This document shows, piece by piece, positions 1 to 8,274 of a DNA stretch of 64,000 nucleotides (positions within the stretch are counted from its first letter, which is position 1; each line of letters begins with the position of its first letter). The DNA is from Bacteroidales bacterium UBA6397 (GTDB lineage: Bacteria; Bacteroidota; Bacteroidia; Bacteroidales; UBA932). The DNA lies in the NCBI GenBank assembly GCA_002439875.1, contig DJQB01000040.1, positions 28,308 to 92,307 of the forward strand, written 5' to 3'. The translations under genes were made by a program, and so were the position numbers. Below the pieces are notes generated by a model that worked only from the letters and a program-made list of their open reading frames with translations, was not told where the DNA came from and searched no databases.

Positions 1-760
1 CATCGAATGACTTCGCGAAATTCTGACCGAGGAAGTGCGATGTTCCGGCCTGAAGAGCCTTTCCGTCCTGCATCATCGCCTCGATGGTGAGGGTGTCAAG
101 CGCTCCGGCGAACCTCTCGTTAGGGCTCTTGTGCCCAACTATCACCGGCAGCGACATAAACTCGCGGGCGAACTTGGCGTACACTCCGACCATCCTCTTG
201 GCCTCTTCCTGAGCCTCCTGCGAAGTGGCGTGGGCGGTGTGTCCCTCCTGCCAGAGGAACTCGGCGGTACGGAGGAAAAGCCTTGTGCGCATCTCCCAAC
301 GGACAACATTCGCCCACTGGTTGCACATTATCGGGAGATCCCTCCATGATGTGATCCAATTCTTGTAGGTGCTCCAGATGATTGTCTCGGAAGTTGGTCT
401 TACTATCAGCTCTTCCTCAAGTTTTGAGGATGGATCAACGACCACGCCATTTCCATCAGGGTCGTTCATAAGCCTGTGATGAGTGACGACGGCGCACTCT
501 TTGGCGAATCCAGCGACATGTTCGGCCTCTCTGCTAAAGAACGACTTTGGGATAAAAAGCGGAAAGTAAGCGTTCACCGCGCCTGTCTCCTTGAACATTT
601 TGTCCAAGACATGCTGCATCTTCTCCCAGATCGCATAGCCGTACGGCTTTATGACCATACACCCCCTGACCGCCGACTGCTCCGCCAAGTCTGCTTTCAC
701 AACGAGATCATTGTACCACTGAGAGTAATTCTCAGACCTTTTTGTAACTTCCTTTGCCAT
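1..760 (-). CDS. proS: Prolyl-tRNA synthetase, N-terminal part (cut by window edge)
   Basis: Class II aminoacyl-tRNA synthetase that charges tRNA-Pro with proline in the cytoplasm. The reading frame starts at the ATG complementary to 758-760 and stays open to base 1, about 253 codons. It begins MAKEVTKRSENYSQWYNDLV and contains the motif-2 stretch RTRLFLRTAEFLWQEGHT followed by HATSQEAQEEA. The short spacing between motifs, with no editing insertion visible so far, matches the archaeal/eukaryote-like ProRS form common in Bacteroidota. The gene is divergent from the lipoprotein gene at 913. The C-terminal part lies outside the window. Confidence 0.93.
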   Translation of the reverse strand, partial: MAKEVTKRSENYSQWYNDLVVKADLAEQSAVRGCMVIKPYGYAIWEKMQHVLDKMFKETGAVNAYFPLFIPKSFFSREAEHVAGFAKECAVVTHHRLMNDPDGNGVVVDPSSKLEEELIVRPTSETIIWSTYKNWITSWRDLPIMCNQWANVVRWEMRTRLFLRTAEFLWQEGHTAHATSQEAQEEAKRMVGVYAKFAREFMSLPVIVGHKSPNERFAGALDTLTIEAMMQDGKALQAGTSHFLGQNFAKSFD

Positions 761-912
761 TATTCTTTTGCTGATTTTGTCAATTATTCTTATTATTGTG
801 CAATATTCCGAAAGGTATGGATTTTGTTCATTACAGAACATTTGTGTGGCCAACACCTTTTGCGTGCGGCCACGAAGTTACGAATTAATTATCAAATATA
901 GGAGATTCAGAA

Positions 913-2322
913 ATGAAAACACGCACAATCCTCTTTATCTCGGCGCTTCTGGCACTGACTTCGTGCGGTTCAGCGGCGCAGTATGCCAGCGATGCTTCCA
1001 GGCAGAAGTATCAGGACGGAATCTACTATACCTCCAAGGCCCATCAGGTTGAGGAGGCCGACGCCTCCGCCAACGACGAGGAGACCGACCTTCTTGTGGC
1101 AAAGACAAAGAACTCCCCGATCTTCATGAAAAGCGGGGAGAAAGTAGACACCCTGTTCATACCTGAGAACAAAGCGGCGAGAATAGATTTCAACAACACG
1201 AGCAACACTACATCCGTCTATCTTTACGACAACGGGTTTGACACATGGGCTGCATACCAGCCTTGGTACGCGACTTCATGGTACTCATGGAACCGTCCTT
1301 TCTACACCTCAGTCTATTGGGGAGCCAACCCTTGGTACTACGGCGGATGGTACTCACCTTGGCATTATGACCCTTGGAACTATGAATATTCGTGGGGTTG
1401 GGGCAATCCGTGGTATTACAGCGGATGGTACGGCCCATGGTATTGGGATTCTTGGTACTACAGCGGATGGTACGGTGGTTGGTATGGAGGCTGGTACGGC
1501 GAATGGCATGACCCGTGGTACCACGGAGGATGGGGACATGGACCGCATCACTTTCACGACCGTGACTTCTTCGGTCCGGGCAGCGGCAGAGTATACACGC
1601 CGCGCCTGTCCACGACAGGATCCGGCAGAAGAGGCGGAATCGGCTCAGCATCAAGGAGTGCGGGAGTGAGAAGCTCCTCCATGACCAGATCCAGAAGCGG
1701 TGCAGGATTCAGCAGAGGTTCATCATCCGCATCAACGACCAGATCATCAAGTTTCAGCAGGAGCACCCGCAGTTCAAGGTCATCGATATCATCGGTAAAC
1801 AGGCCGGAATCATCATCGGTAAGGTCTTCATCCGGCAGATCGTCATCAGTCAGATCATCTGCAGACAGAACGTCTTCAGTACGGTCATCAGTAGGGAATA
1901 CGGTAAGATCCAATGGATCTTCTTCGTACGGAACATCAACAGGTTCTTCATCCGTGAGGTCATCCTACGGCGGCAGCCGGTCATCATCCTCGACTTCGTA
2001 CTCAAGACCGGCGAGCGGTAGCAGATCAAGCGGCTCAACCACAGGTGGATTCTCGTCAGGCAGTTCAAGCAGGAGTTCCTCCTCTGGTAGCTATAGATCA
2101 TCCGGGTCGTATAGATCATCCTCAAGCGGCAGTTACTCCTCTGGTTCTTCATCAAGAAGTTCAAGCGGTTACTCGACAAGCAGAAGTTCCTCAAGTTCAT
2201 ATTCTTCCGGCAGTTCAAGCCGCAGCTACTCAGGTGGTGGGTTCTCCGGCGGCGGATCATCAAGAAGTTCAGGTGGTTCGTACAGTGGCGGAGGCTCCAG
2301 AAGCGGAGGCGGAAGAAGGTAA
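913..2322 (+). CDS. Trp/Tyr/Gly-rich lipoprotein with Ser/Arg/Gly low-complexity tail
   Basis: Unrecognised 469-aa protein. The N-terminus is a lipoprotein signal with a lipobox ending at Cys18 (ALLALTSCG), so it is probably lipidated and outside the inner membrane. Residues 20-110 look like a small ordinary domain. Residues 112-207 carry 22 Trp in 96 residues, arranged as repeats of GWYGG, PWYY and SGWYG type. Residues about 225-469 are almost entirely Ser, Arg and Gly (RSSS, SSGS, GGGS). The frame is unbroken and codon use resembles its neighbours, so it is a real gene. It is followed 18 bp later by a FadL-like outer-membrane protein, suggesting co-transcription. The role is unknown; a surface or matrix protein is a guess from composition only. 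Confidence 0.85.
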   Translation: MKTRTILFISALLALTSCGSAAQYASDASRQKYQDGIYYTSKAHQVEEADASANDEETDLLVAKTKNSPIFMKSGEKVDTLFIPENKAARIDFNNTSNTTSVYLYDNGFDTWAAYQPWYATSWYSWNRPFYTSVYWGANPWYYGGWYSPWHYDPWNYEYSWGWGNPWYYSGWYGPWYWDSWYYSGWYGGWYGGWYGEWHDPWYHGGWGHGPHHFHDRDFFGPGSGRVYTPRLSTTGSGRRGGIGSASRSAGVRSSSMTRSRSGAGFSRGSSSASTTRSSSFSRSTRSSRSSISSVNRPESSSVRSSSGRSSSVRSSADRTSSVRSSVGNTVRSNGSSSYGTSTGSSSVRSSYGGSRSSSSTSYSRPASGSRSSGSTTGGFSSGSSSRSSSSGSYRSSGSYRSSSSGSYSSGSSSRSSSGYSTSRSSSSSYSSGSSSRSYSGGGFSGGGSSRSSGGSYSGGGSRSGGGRR

Positions 2323-2340
2323 CCATTAAAAACAATTGAA

Positions 2341-4104
2341 ATGAGAAAGGTAATATTCACTGCGCTTGTGTCATTGACAGCGGCCACGGCCGGAGCGCAG
2401 ACAATGTACGACGGGCTGACATTCAGCCAGAACAACTACTATGGAACGGCAAGGTCTATCGGATTGGGCAACGCGATGACCGCCGTGGGCGGGGATCTCG
2501 GATCCATCGGCATCAATCCTGCGGGATCCGCCGTGGCGGGATATTCCCAGTTCACGATCACGCCGAACCTGACGACAAGCTCGATGAACGCGTCATACAG
2601 CGCATATCCGGTCGGAGGAAGTGACAAGTTCATCAACGGGCAGGCCAAGAATCTGACACGGTTCTCTTTGCCGAACTTCGGCACCACGATCAATTGGAGT
2701 ACAGGAAACAGAAGCGGCCTGACGTCCGTCACTTACGGAATCCTCGTCAACGGCACGAACAACTTCACCGGTCAGATGCTGGCTGGAGGACAGAATGACA
2801 AGACAAGCTACCTCAGCGCGATGGCTGTCGGCGCGGACGGATTCAATTCAGGCTTCCTGAATGGTTACCTCGACGCCAATGGGAACAAAATTGACATTTG
2901 GGACAATGCCTATTACGAGAATGACGACAGGAATGAGCCGGCCCCATGGAATACCATCGTAAACGCGCAGGCCGGAGCGATAGCCAACTACGGAAGCGAC
3001 CTTGATCCAAACTACCCGTACCGCTACATCGCGGCAACAGAACGCTACCATCCTGTCACGGCGCAAGATGTCAAAGACGGCAATTACACCCTTCAGGACG
3101 GCGACCATATCGATGCCGAGGGTTATGTCCTGGACAAGGACGGAAACGGAATCTACAATGTCTTCCTCGGCGGTCCGCTGAATCAGGCATACGGGCGCAA
3201 GGTCACAGGAAGCAAGTACGATGTACTGTTCAACGTGGGTCTGAATTTCAGCGAGACATTCTTCGTGGGGGCCAACCTAGGAATAACGTCATTGAACTAT
3301 AACTTTGATGAATATTTCAAAGAGGCGGCCGTCGATCCCGAGGATTTCCTCACAGAATTCGAGAAAGGCAACACTTACTTCAGCGACTATCGTACACGTT
3401 ACTCCTACACTGCCGAGGGAAGCGGAGCCTATGGGAAGTTCGGATTCCTGTGGAGGCCGGCTGACGGCATCCGTGTGGGGGCTGCCGTACAGACTCCGAC
3501 AATCATGGAGATCAACGAGCGCTGGCGCCAGGACGTGAACGTGAACTACACCGACGCCCAGTACAATGGTTCAGCCCAGACTCCTGAAGGAGAATATTCC
3601 TACATGGTTCGTTCGCCGTACAGGCTCAATGCCGGAGCGGCGTTCACCTTCGCGGGGATGGCTCTTCTGAGCGCGGACTACGAGATGACCGACTACAGCA
3701 CAATTAAGTTCATGAGTAAGGAAGGCAATTGGGACAGCTCTTTCGATGACGTGAACAATGAGATCCGCGACTGCATGGGAGTGTCGCAAATGGTAAGGGT
3801 CGGCGCGGAGTTCAAGCCGGTTCCGGAGCTCGCCGTGCGCGCGGGGTACAATTTCACAACCACTCCTGAATATGTCTATGACGGGGATCTGAAGACTAAA
3901 CTGAATGACAGGATCAAGGCTTACTCTGTCGGCCTTGGATATTCATCAAACGGATCGTTCTTCGCGGACATCGCGGCAAGGCTGATGATGCTGTCCGATG
4001 AATATATCTCCCCTTACGCCGACTATATGGATGTCGCGTCTCCGATGATCCTCAACAAGAGGGACATCTACAGCCTCACGGCGACGTTCGGGTGGAGGTT
4101 CTAA
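2341..4104 (+). CDS. FadL/OmpP1-like outer-membrane beta-barrel protein
   Basis: 587-aa protein with a cleavable signal peptide (MRKVIFTALVSLTAATAGAQ) and an early segment GTARSIGLGNAMTAVGGDLG...GINPAG, which is typical of the OmpP1/FadL/TodX-like proteins often annotated as hemin receptor in Bacteroidota. The chain ends in aromatic residues (FGWRF), as expected for a barrel C-terminus recognised by the Bam machinery. These proteins usually form channels for hydrophobic or other small molecules; the substrate here is not evident. It is somewhat longer than many relatives because of an inserted region at about 165-270. It probably shares a transcript with the aromatic-rich lipoprotein upstream and overlaps the converging WbqC-family gene by 4 bp. 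Confidence 0.8.
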   Translation: MRKVIFTALVSLTAATAGAQTMYDGLTFSQNNYYGTARSIGLGNAMTAVGGDLGSIGINPAGSAVAGYSQFTITPNLTTSSMNASYSAYPVGGSDKFINGQAKNLTRFSLPNFGTTINWSTGNRSGLTSVTYGILVNGTNNFTGQMLAGGQNDKTSYLSAMAVGADGFNSGFLNGYLDANGNKIDIWDNAYYENDDRNEPAPWNTIVNAQAGAIANYGSDLDPNYPYRYIAATERYHPVTAQDVKDGNYTLQDGDHIDAEGYVLDKDGNGIYNVFLGGPLNQAYGRKVTGSKYDVLFNVGLNFSETFFVGANLGITSLNYNFDEYFKEAAVDPEDFLTEFEKGNTYFSDYRTRYSYTAEGSGAYGKFGFLWRPADGIRVGAAVQTPTIMEINERWRQDVNVNYTDAQYNGSAQTPEGEYSYMVRSPYRLNAGAAFTFAGMALLSADYEMTDYSTIKFMSKEGNWDSSFDDVNNEIRDCMGVSQMVRVGAEFKPVPELAVRAGYNFTTTPEYVYDGDLKTKLNDRIKAYSVGLGYSSNGSFFADIAARLMMLSDEYISPYADYMDVASPMILNKRDIYSLTATFGWRF

Positions 4105-4844
4105 AGTTCTTTCAGATAGGAGATTGAGTCGGGGCCTTCATTGAACAGAAGATCCATGATGGAAAGATTCGGAACGAAACCGTACTTTCGGGCAAAGACC
4201 TGAAAGTACGGTTTTTCCAGATTCAAGTCTTTCAGGATGTTATCCGGGCGTTTAGGATGTATAAACTCACGGTAGTCCAACCCGTAGCGGCCAGTGTCCA
4301 CAGGAATCTCACGGGAGCGGACGGGAACATATTCATCGGTCATCCGCAGGTCCACCGAGACGCCGGTCTTCAGGAGGAAGAACTTGATCAGTTGGACATC
4401 AAGGTCAAACAACGTCTCAGGTTGCGAGTCCAGAATCGCGAAAAGCTCATCCTTGTAATATTCAAAATAGGCGGAAGACTCGTAGGCGGAGGCGATCGCC
4501 CGCTCGGTACGGATCAGCCACGGTGTCGAGTAGTCCACCTTGATCCCGGTGATAGGCAGTTCGTGCGTGCCGCTTTCATGGACAATCGGGAAATTCAGGC
4601 TTTGAGGGCCGTCGGCGGCATAGTAGCGGAACCGGTTCCGCCAGGACTGTTTCTGATAATGCTCGCAGGCCTCAAGGTAAACGACAGAAGGCTTCACCCT
4701 GTCCCCGGACAAGATGAAGTCTTTAGCCATCAATGCGAAATAGCTGATCGGAGGAAGCCATGCCACGCTAAGCAGCACGGGGGTTTCTTCACTGCTATTC
4801 AAATTCTCCCTTCTCGTGGGAGTCGTTTGCCCTGATGATTCCAC
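4101..4844 (-). CDS. WbqC-family protein
   Basis: About 230-247 residues with the conserved WbqC pattern: LSVAWLPPISYFALM near the start, EACEHYQKQSWRNRFRYYAADG, then LNFPIVHE and a C-terminal HPKRPD segment. WbqC-like proteins occur in surface-polysaccharide gene sets, but their reaction is not well defined. The gene overlaps the 3' end of lpxA. The ATG at 4844 gives a 50-bp overlap; a TTG at 4802 that shares bases with the lpxA stop, or a GTG at 4778, would give an N-terminus closer to the family (VLLSVAWLPP), so the start is uncertain. It lies last in the lpxC-lpxA run, suggesting a link to envelope synthesis, and converges on the FadL-like gene. Confidence 0.82.
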   Translation of the reverse strand: MESSGQTTPTRRENLNSSEETPVLLSVAWLPPISYFALMAKDFILSGDRVKPSVVYLEACEHYQKQSWRNRFRYYAADGPQSLNFPIVHESGTHELPITGIKVDYSTPWLIRTERAIASAYESSAYFEYYKDELFAILDSQPETLFDLDVQLIKFFLLKTGVSVDLRMTDEYVPVRSREIPVDTGRYGLDYREFIHPKRPDNILKDLNLEKPYFQVFARKYGFVPNLSIMDLLFNEGPDSISYLKEL

Positions 4845-5607
4845 GCTTCGAGCTTCTGATGAAATTCAGGATGGTGTCACGCTCCTCGCTCTGAGGGAAT
4901 CCGGCCTCGACCTTGGCGCAGCCGTCGGTGATGTTGTAGCCGGAGAAATATATCGTGTCGTAGATGTCCTTGATGTTGCGGATCACATCGGAAGAGAATC
5001 CGCGGCGACGGAGTCCGACGATGTTCACACCTGAATAGCATATCGGATCGCGTCCGCAAAGCACATACGGAGGAATGTCCTTGTTGATCTTGGACATGCC
5101 GCCGACCATGGCGTGGCAGCCGATCTTGGAGAACTGGTGTGCCTTCGCTCCGCCTCCGACAATCGCCCAGTCATCAACGACGGTCTCACCCGCGATGCCG
5201 ACAAAGCTGACGAGGATGCAATGATTGCCAACCACGCAGTCATGAGCCACGTGAACATAAGACATCAGCAGAGTGTTGCTTCCGATTTTCGTCACGCCCT
5301 TGCCGCTGGCCTTGGTGCCACGGTTGATCGTCACGCACTCGCGGATCGTAACGTTGTCTCCGATCTCTACGTATGTGACCTCGCCTTCGTACTTAAGGTC
5401 CTGAGGAATCGCGCCTACGACAGCTCCCGGGAACACCTGGCAGTTCTTTCCCATCTTCACGTATGAATATATCATCGCATGCGGATGGATCTTGCATCCG
5501 TCGCCGATCTCCACGTCCTCATCGATGAAGGCAAAAGGGCCGATCTCAATGTTGTCGCCAAGCTTAGCCTTAGGGCTCACTGACGCTAATGGTGAAATTG
5601 TGTTCAT
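4795..5607 (-). CDS. lpxA: Acyl-ACP--UDP-N-acetylglucosamine O-acyltransferase
   Basis: Catalyses the first step of lipid A synthesis, moving a 3-hydroxyacyl chain from ACP to the 3-OH of UDP-GlcNAc. The 270-aa chain shows the left-handed beta-helix hexapeptide pattern through residue ~190 (IGPFAFIDEDVEIGDGCKI and onward). The HVAHDCVVG segment has His119 and His122, equivalent to E. coli His122 and catalytic His125. The C-terminal helical part follows (IRNIKDIYDTIYFSGYN). It starts 15 bp after the lpxC stop, so the two are one transcriptional unit. Length is near the family norm of about 260. Confidence 0.95.
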   Translation of the reverse strand: MNTISPLASVSPKAKLGDNIEIGPFAFIDEDVEIGDGCKIHPHAMIYSYVKMGKNCQVFPGAVVGAIPQDLKYEGEVTYVEIGDNVTIRECVTINRGTKASGKGVTKIGSNTLLMSYVHVAHDCVVGNHCILVSFVGIAGETVVDDWAIVGGGAKAHQFSKIGCHAMVGGMSKINKDIPPYVLCGRDPICYSGVNIVGLRRRGFSSDVIRNIKDIYDTIYFSGYNITDGCAKVEAGFPQSEERDTILNFIRSSKRGIIRANDSHEKGEFE

Positions 5608-5622
5608 ATTCTAAGTGTTTTA

Positions 5623-6537
5623 TCAGCAGGATTTTTCACGGATGACCTTGGCAGTCCGCGTGTTGATTGTGTGCCCCGGCTTAAATGCGGTGACCTTGGC
5701 CTTGAGATAGCCTCCCGCGAGTCTCAAGTCACCAATCAGATCCAGAAGCTTGTGCCTTCCGCACTCGTTCGGGAAATGGAGTTTGAGGTTGTTGAGATAG
5801 CCGTTGTCATTTATAGCAAGCTCCGGCACGTTGAATAGCGTGGAAAGCCTCTCAACCTGTTCAGGCTGAACTGGATGCTCCACGATCACAATGGCGTTGT
5901 CCACATCTCCGCCCTTGACCAGATTGTTCTGGAACAGGTACTCGATTTCGTGGAAGAACACGAATGTGCGGCACGGACCGATCTCCTTGGCGTAGTCCGT
6001 GGACTCATCCCAATGCGCCGTCTGAACTCCCAGGACCTTTGAGTTGAAGTCAACGGTGATGTCCATTGAAGGTGCGTCGGCAGGAGTGATCCTCACGAAC
6101 GAGCCTGTCTTCTCGTCACGAATCTCGATCTCTTCATGGATCTCGACATATTTCCTTTCAGAGTTCTGTTGCTTGAGACCGTCTTTGGCGATCGCCTCGA
6201 CATAATAGCGGGCGCTGCCGTCAAGAATCGGAACCTCGACATTGTCGATCTCTATCAAGGCATTGTCCACTCCCATCCCGGTAAGGGCCGACATGACATG
6301 CTCGATTGTCGCCACAGTAGCGTCACCCCTGGAAATCGTCGTGCTTCTTGCCGTCGACGACACATTCTCAGCCAAGGCCTCAACCAACGCGTCTTTACCG
6401 AGATCCACTCTATGGAACACTATCCCAGTGTCCTCGGGAGCCGACTTTAGAATCATATTTGAGATCTTGCCGGTGTGGAGTCCCTTACCATGGAACTCAT
6501 ATTCACCCGCAAGGGTCTTTTGCTTATTTGAAGTCAT
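5623..6537 (-). CDS. lpxC: UDP-3-O-acyl-N-acetylglucosamine deacetylase, stand-alone (no FabZ domain)
   Basis: Zinc deacetylase for the committed step of lipid A synthesis. The zinc ligands are visible as His80 (in IEHVMSALTG) and His262/Asp266 (in GRHKLLDLIGDL), and the catalytic His is at 289 (FKPGHTIN). At 304 aa the protein is as long as the single-domain enterobacterial enzyme. In most Bacteroidota LpxC is fused to the dehydratase FabZ and is about 460 aa. Here the frame ends right after the LpxC domain (VIREKSC) and lpxA begins 15 bp later, so there is no room for FabZ. A well-spaced promoter lies just upstream, in the gap after lpxD. Confidence 0.95.
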   Translation of the reverse strand: MTSNKQKTLAGEYEFHGKGLHTGKISNMILKSAPEDTGIVFHRVDLGKDALVEALAENVSSTARSTTISRGDATVATIEHVMSALTGMGVDNALIEIDNVEVPILDGSARYYVEAIAKDGLKQQNSERKYVEIHEEIEIRDEKTGSFVRITPADAPSMDITVDFNSKVLGVQTAHWDESTDYAKEIGPCRTFVFFHEIEYLFQNNLVKGGDVDNAIVIVEHPVQPEQVERLSTLFNVPELAINDNGYLNNLKLHFPNECGRHKLLDLIGDLRLAGGYLKAKVTAFKPGHTINTRTAKVIREKSC

Positions 6538-6576
6538 AATCTATCTTTTGCAAACCGTGTAAAGTTCAGCAGTCTG

Positions 6577-6607
6577 CAAAGATAGTATGAAATCTTTGAA
6601 TATTCAA
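6577..6607 (-). promoter_or_regulatory. Bacteroidota-type promoter for lpxC-lpxA
   Basis: On the minus strand a TATCTTTG -7 box (complement of 6577-6584) is preceded by a 20-nt spacer and TTG (complement of 6605-6607). This fits the TTTG-N19-21-TAnnTTTG pattern of the primary sigma factor in this phylum. The lpxC ATG is about 40 nt downstream. Confidence 0.65.
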
Positions 6608-6639
6608 GGATTAACCTGCCACTTCGTAGTTATTGGCTG

Positions 6640-7629
6640 CTATTCCTCTCCCTGACGCTTGAAGACGGCATAGCTGCGGAGGTAGTTCTTCAGCGGAATG
6701 GCCGGAGATCCTAGTAGCACCTGGCCTGGCTTACGAATATTCCCGATCACTCCGCACTGGGCGCCGATCGTGGTGTTGTCGGCTATATTCAGATGCCCCG
6801 CGATGCCGACCTGGCCCGCCAGAATACAGTTCTTACCGATCTTTGTGGAGCCGGCGATGCCGCACTGGGCTGCCATCACGGTGTTGTCGCCGATCTGGAC
6901 ATTGTGGGCGATCTGGCAGAGGTTGTCGATCTTCACGCCGTTGCCGATGATCGTGGACTCCATCTCGGATTTGTCGATGGTTGTCCCGGCGCCGATCTCA
7001 ACATTGTTGCCGATGACCACGTTGCCGATGTGCTCAATCTTCTCCCAAGTTCCGTCAGGTAGCGGGGCGTTGCCGAAGCCGTCGGAGCCGATGACAGCAT
7101 TGGCGTGGATGATCACGTTGTCGCCGATGACCATGCCGGGATAAATCACGACCCCAGGATAGATGATGCAACGCGAGCCGATCACGGTGTTGTCACCTAC
7201 GTATACATTCTCGTAGATTTTGGTATAGTCACCGACCTTGGCGTGGTGCCCGACATACGAATGGCTTCCGAGATAGACCTTTTTACCGAACCTCGTGGTC
7301 AGGAACCAAGATGAGCGGAACCCACGGTGCCTCTTGTCCGTACGCCTCTGGGTGGAGACATATTTCAGAAGGTCAGCCAAGGACTTGTAGGCGTCATCGA
7401 CCTTGACCATAGTCGAAATCACGGCCTCTTTCGGAACGAAGTCCTTGTTGACCAACAGGACGCTGGCCCTGCATGTGTAAACATATTTCTCGTACTTCGG
7501 GTTGGCGAAAAAGCACAACTGTCCTGGTTTCCCATGTTCGATCTTGGCGAATGATGTCACTGTCGCCTGAGGGTCACCCTCAACGGTTCCCTTGAGCACC
7601 TGAGCCAATTGCTTTGCGGTATATTCCAT
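6640..7629 (-). CDS. lpxD: UDP-3-O-(3-hydroxyacyl)glucosamine N-acyltransferase
   Basis: Third step of lipid A synthesis: N-acylation of the LpxC product from acyl-ACP. The 329-aa chain has the N-terminal uridine-binding domain (to ~100), then a long hexapeptide beta-helix with the family stretches VIGSDGFG and GAGTTIDKSEM and the histidine-bearing QIAHNVQIGDN. The C-terminal helix carries LKNYLRSYAVFKR. It is transcribed toward lpxC with a 102-bp gap that contains a separate promoter, so lpxD and lpxC-lpxA can be controlled independently. It is divergent from rimP-nusA-infB. Confidence 0.95.
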   Translation of the reverse strand: MEYTAKQLAQVLKGTVEGDPQATVTSFAKIEHGKPGQLCFFANPKYEKYVYTCRASVLLVNKDFVPKEAVISTMVKVDDAYKSLADLLKYVSTQRRTDKRHRGFRSSWFLTTRFGKKVYLGSHSYVGHHAKVGDYTKIYENVYVGDNTVIGSRCIIYPGVVIYPGMVIGDNVIIHANAVIGSDGFGNAPLPDGTWEKIEHIGNVVIGNNVEIGAGTTIDKSEMESTIIGNGVKIDNLCQIAHNVQIGDNTVMAAQCGIAGSTKIGKNCILAGQVGIAGHLNIADNTTIGAQCGVIGNIRKPGQVLLGSPAIPLKNYLRSYAVFKRQGEE

Positions 7630-7711
7630 CTTTTCTGGCGTTAAATTCTTATAATTCTTTCAAATGGTCTGCAAAGAAAGCAATTTATTTTCATATTCAC
7701 TAAAATATTCT

Positions 7712-7719
7712 TATCTTTG
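7712..7719 (+). promoter_or_regulatory. -7 box for rimP-nusA-infB
   Basis: TATCTTTG, a perfect TAnnTTTG box, about 12 nt before a leader hairpin and 66 nt before the rimP ATG. No clear TTTG is seen at the expected -33 distance. Confidence 0.6.
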
Positions 7720-7731
7720 CATCGTTGTGAG

Positions 7732-7769
7732 AGATAGGAGGACGAAAGCGTCTCCTATCTTTTGTTTTG
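7732..7769 (+). terminator. Leader hairpin before rimP, intrinsic-terminator-like (possible attenuator)
   Basis: AGATAGGAG-G-ACG pairs with CGTCTCCTATCT as a 12-bp stem with one bulged G, around an AAAG loop (7732-7760). It is followed by TTTTGTTTTG. It lies between the promoter and rimP on the sense strand, in the 5' UTR rather than at the end of a gene. Stem plus U-rich run resembles an intrinsic terminator, so it may attenuate the nusA operon; that role is inferred. Confidence 0.65.
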
Positions 7770-7784
7770 TAAAACTATGATTTT

Positions 7785-8255
7785 ATGCGGAAAGAACAGA
7801 TACAATCCGGTATCGAAGAGGCCGTGAATGCCCGTGGCTGTTTCATTGTGGATGTGACGGTCAGCAATGACAATGACATTGTGCTTACCCTTGAGAAAAA
7901 GGTCGGCGACATGGATCTTGAGGACTGCGTCAGCGTCAACGATGCTTTCCTTGCCGTTTTCGATAAGGACTCCGAGGACTATTCACTGACTGTGACTTCC
8001 GCCGGACTCGACCAGCCGTTTAAGGTGATCAGGCAATTCACCAAAGCTGTCGGATCGGCGGTCGAGGTCAGCCTAAAAGGCGGGAAGAGGATCATCGGAG
8101 TGTTGACAGACGCGGACGAGAAAGGAATATGTCTGCGTTACTCCCAAAAGGAAGCGGTGGAAGGCAGAAAGAGAAAGGTACTCGTTGAGCGCGAGGATCA
8201 TATCGGATTCGAGGAGATCAACTCCGTCGTCCCGCACATAGTGTTCAAGAAATAA
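7785..8255 (+). CDS. rimP: Ribosome maturation factor RimP
   Basis: 156-aa protein needed for 30S subunit maturation. It shows the two-domain RimP layout: an N-terminal alpha/beta domain with the acidic stretch DLEDCVSVNDAFLAVFD and the PFKVIRQF segment after LDQ, then a C-terminal SH3-like domain (GGKRIIGVLTDADEKGICL). It is first in the conserved rimP-nusA-infB order, with a 19-bp gap to nusA. The ATG lies downstream of a promoter and a leader hairpin. Confidence 0.93.
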   Translation: MRKEQIQSGIEEAVNARGCFIVDVTVSNDNDIVLTLEKKVGDMDLEDCVSVNDAFLAVFDKDSEDYSLTVTSAGLDQPFKVIRQFTKAVGSAVEVSLKGGKRIIGVLTDADEKGICLRYSQKEAVEGRKRKVLVEREDHIGFEEINSVVPHIVFKK

Positions 8256-8274
8256 GAATATACAAGGATATAAA

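Noticed and set aside
476..901. 141-codon plus-strand frame at the window start
   Set aside because: It overlaps proS antisense; the proS frame was missed by a closed-ORF search because it runs off the edge.
4257..4835. 192-codon plus-strand frame opposite the WbqC-family gene
   Set aside because: Shadow frame; the minus-strand protein matches a known family.
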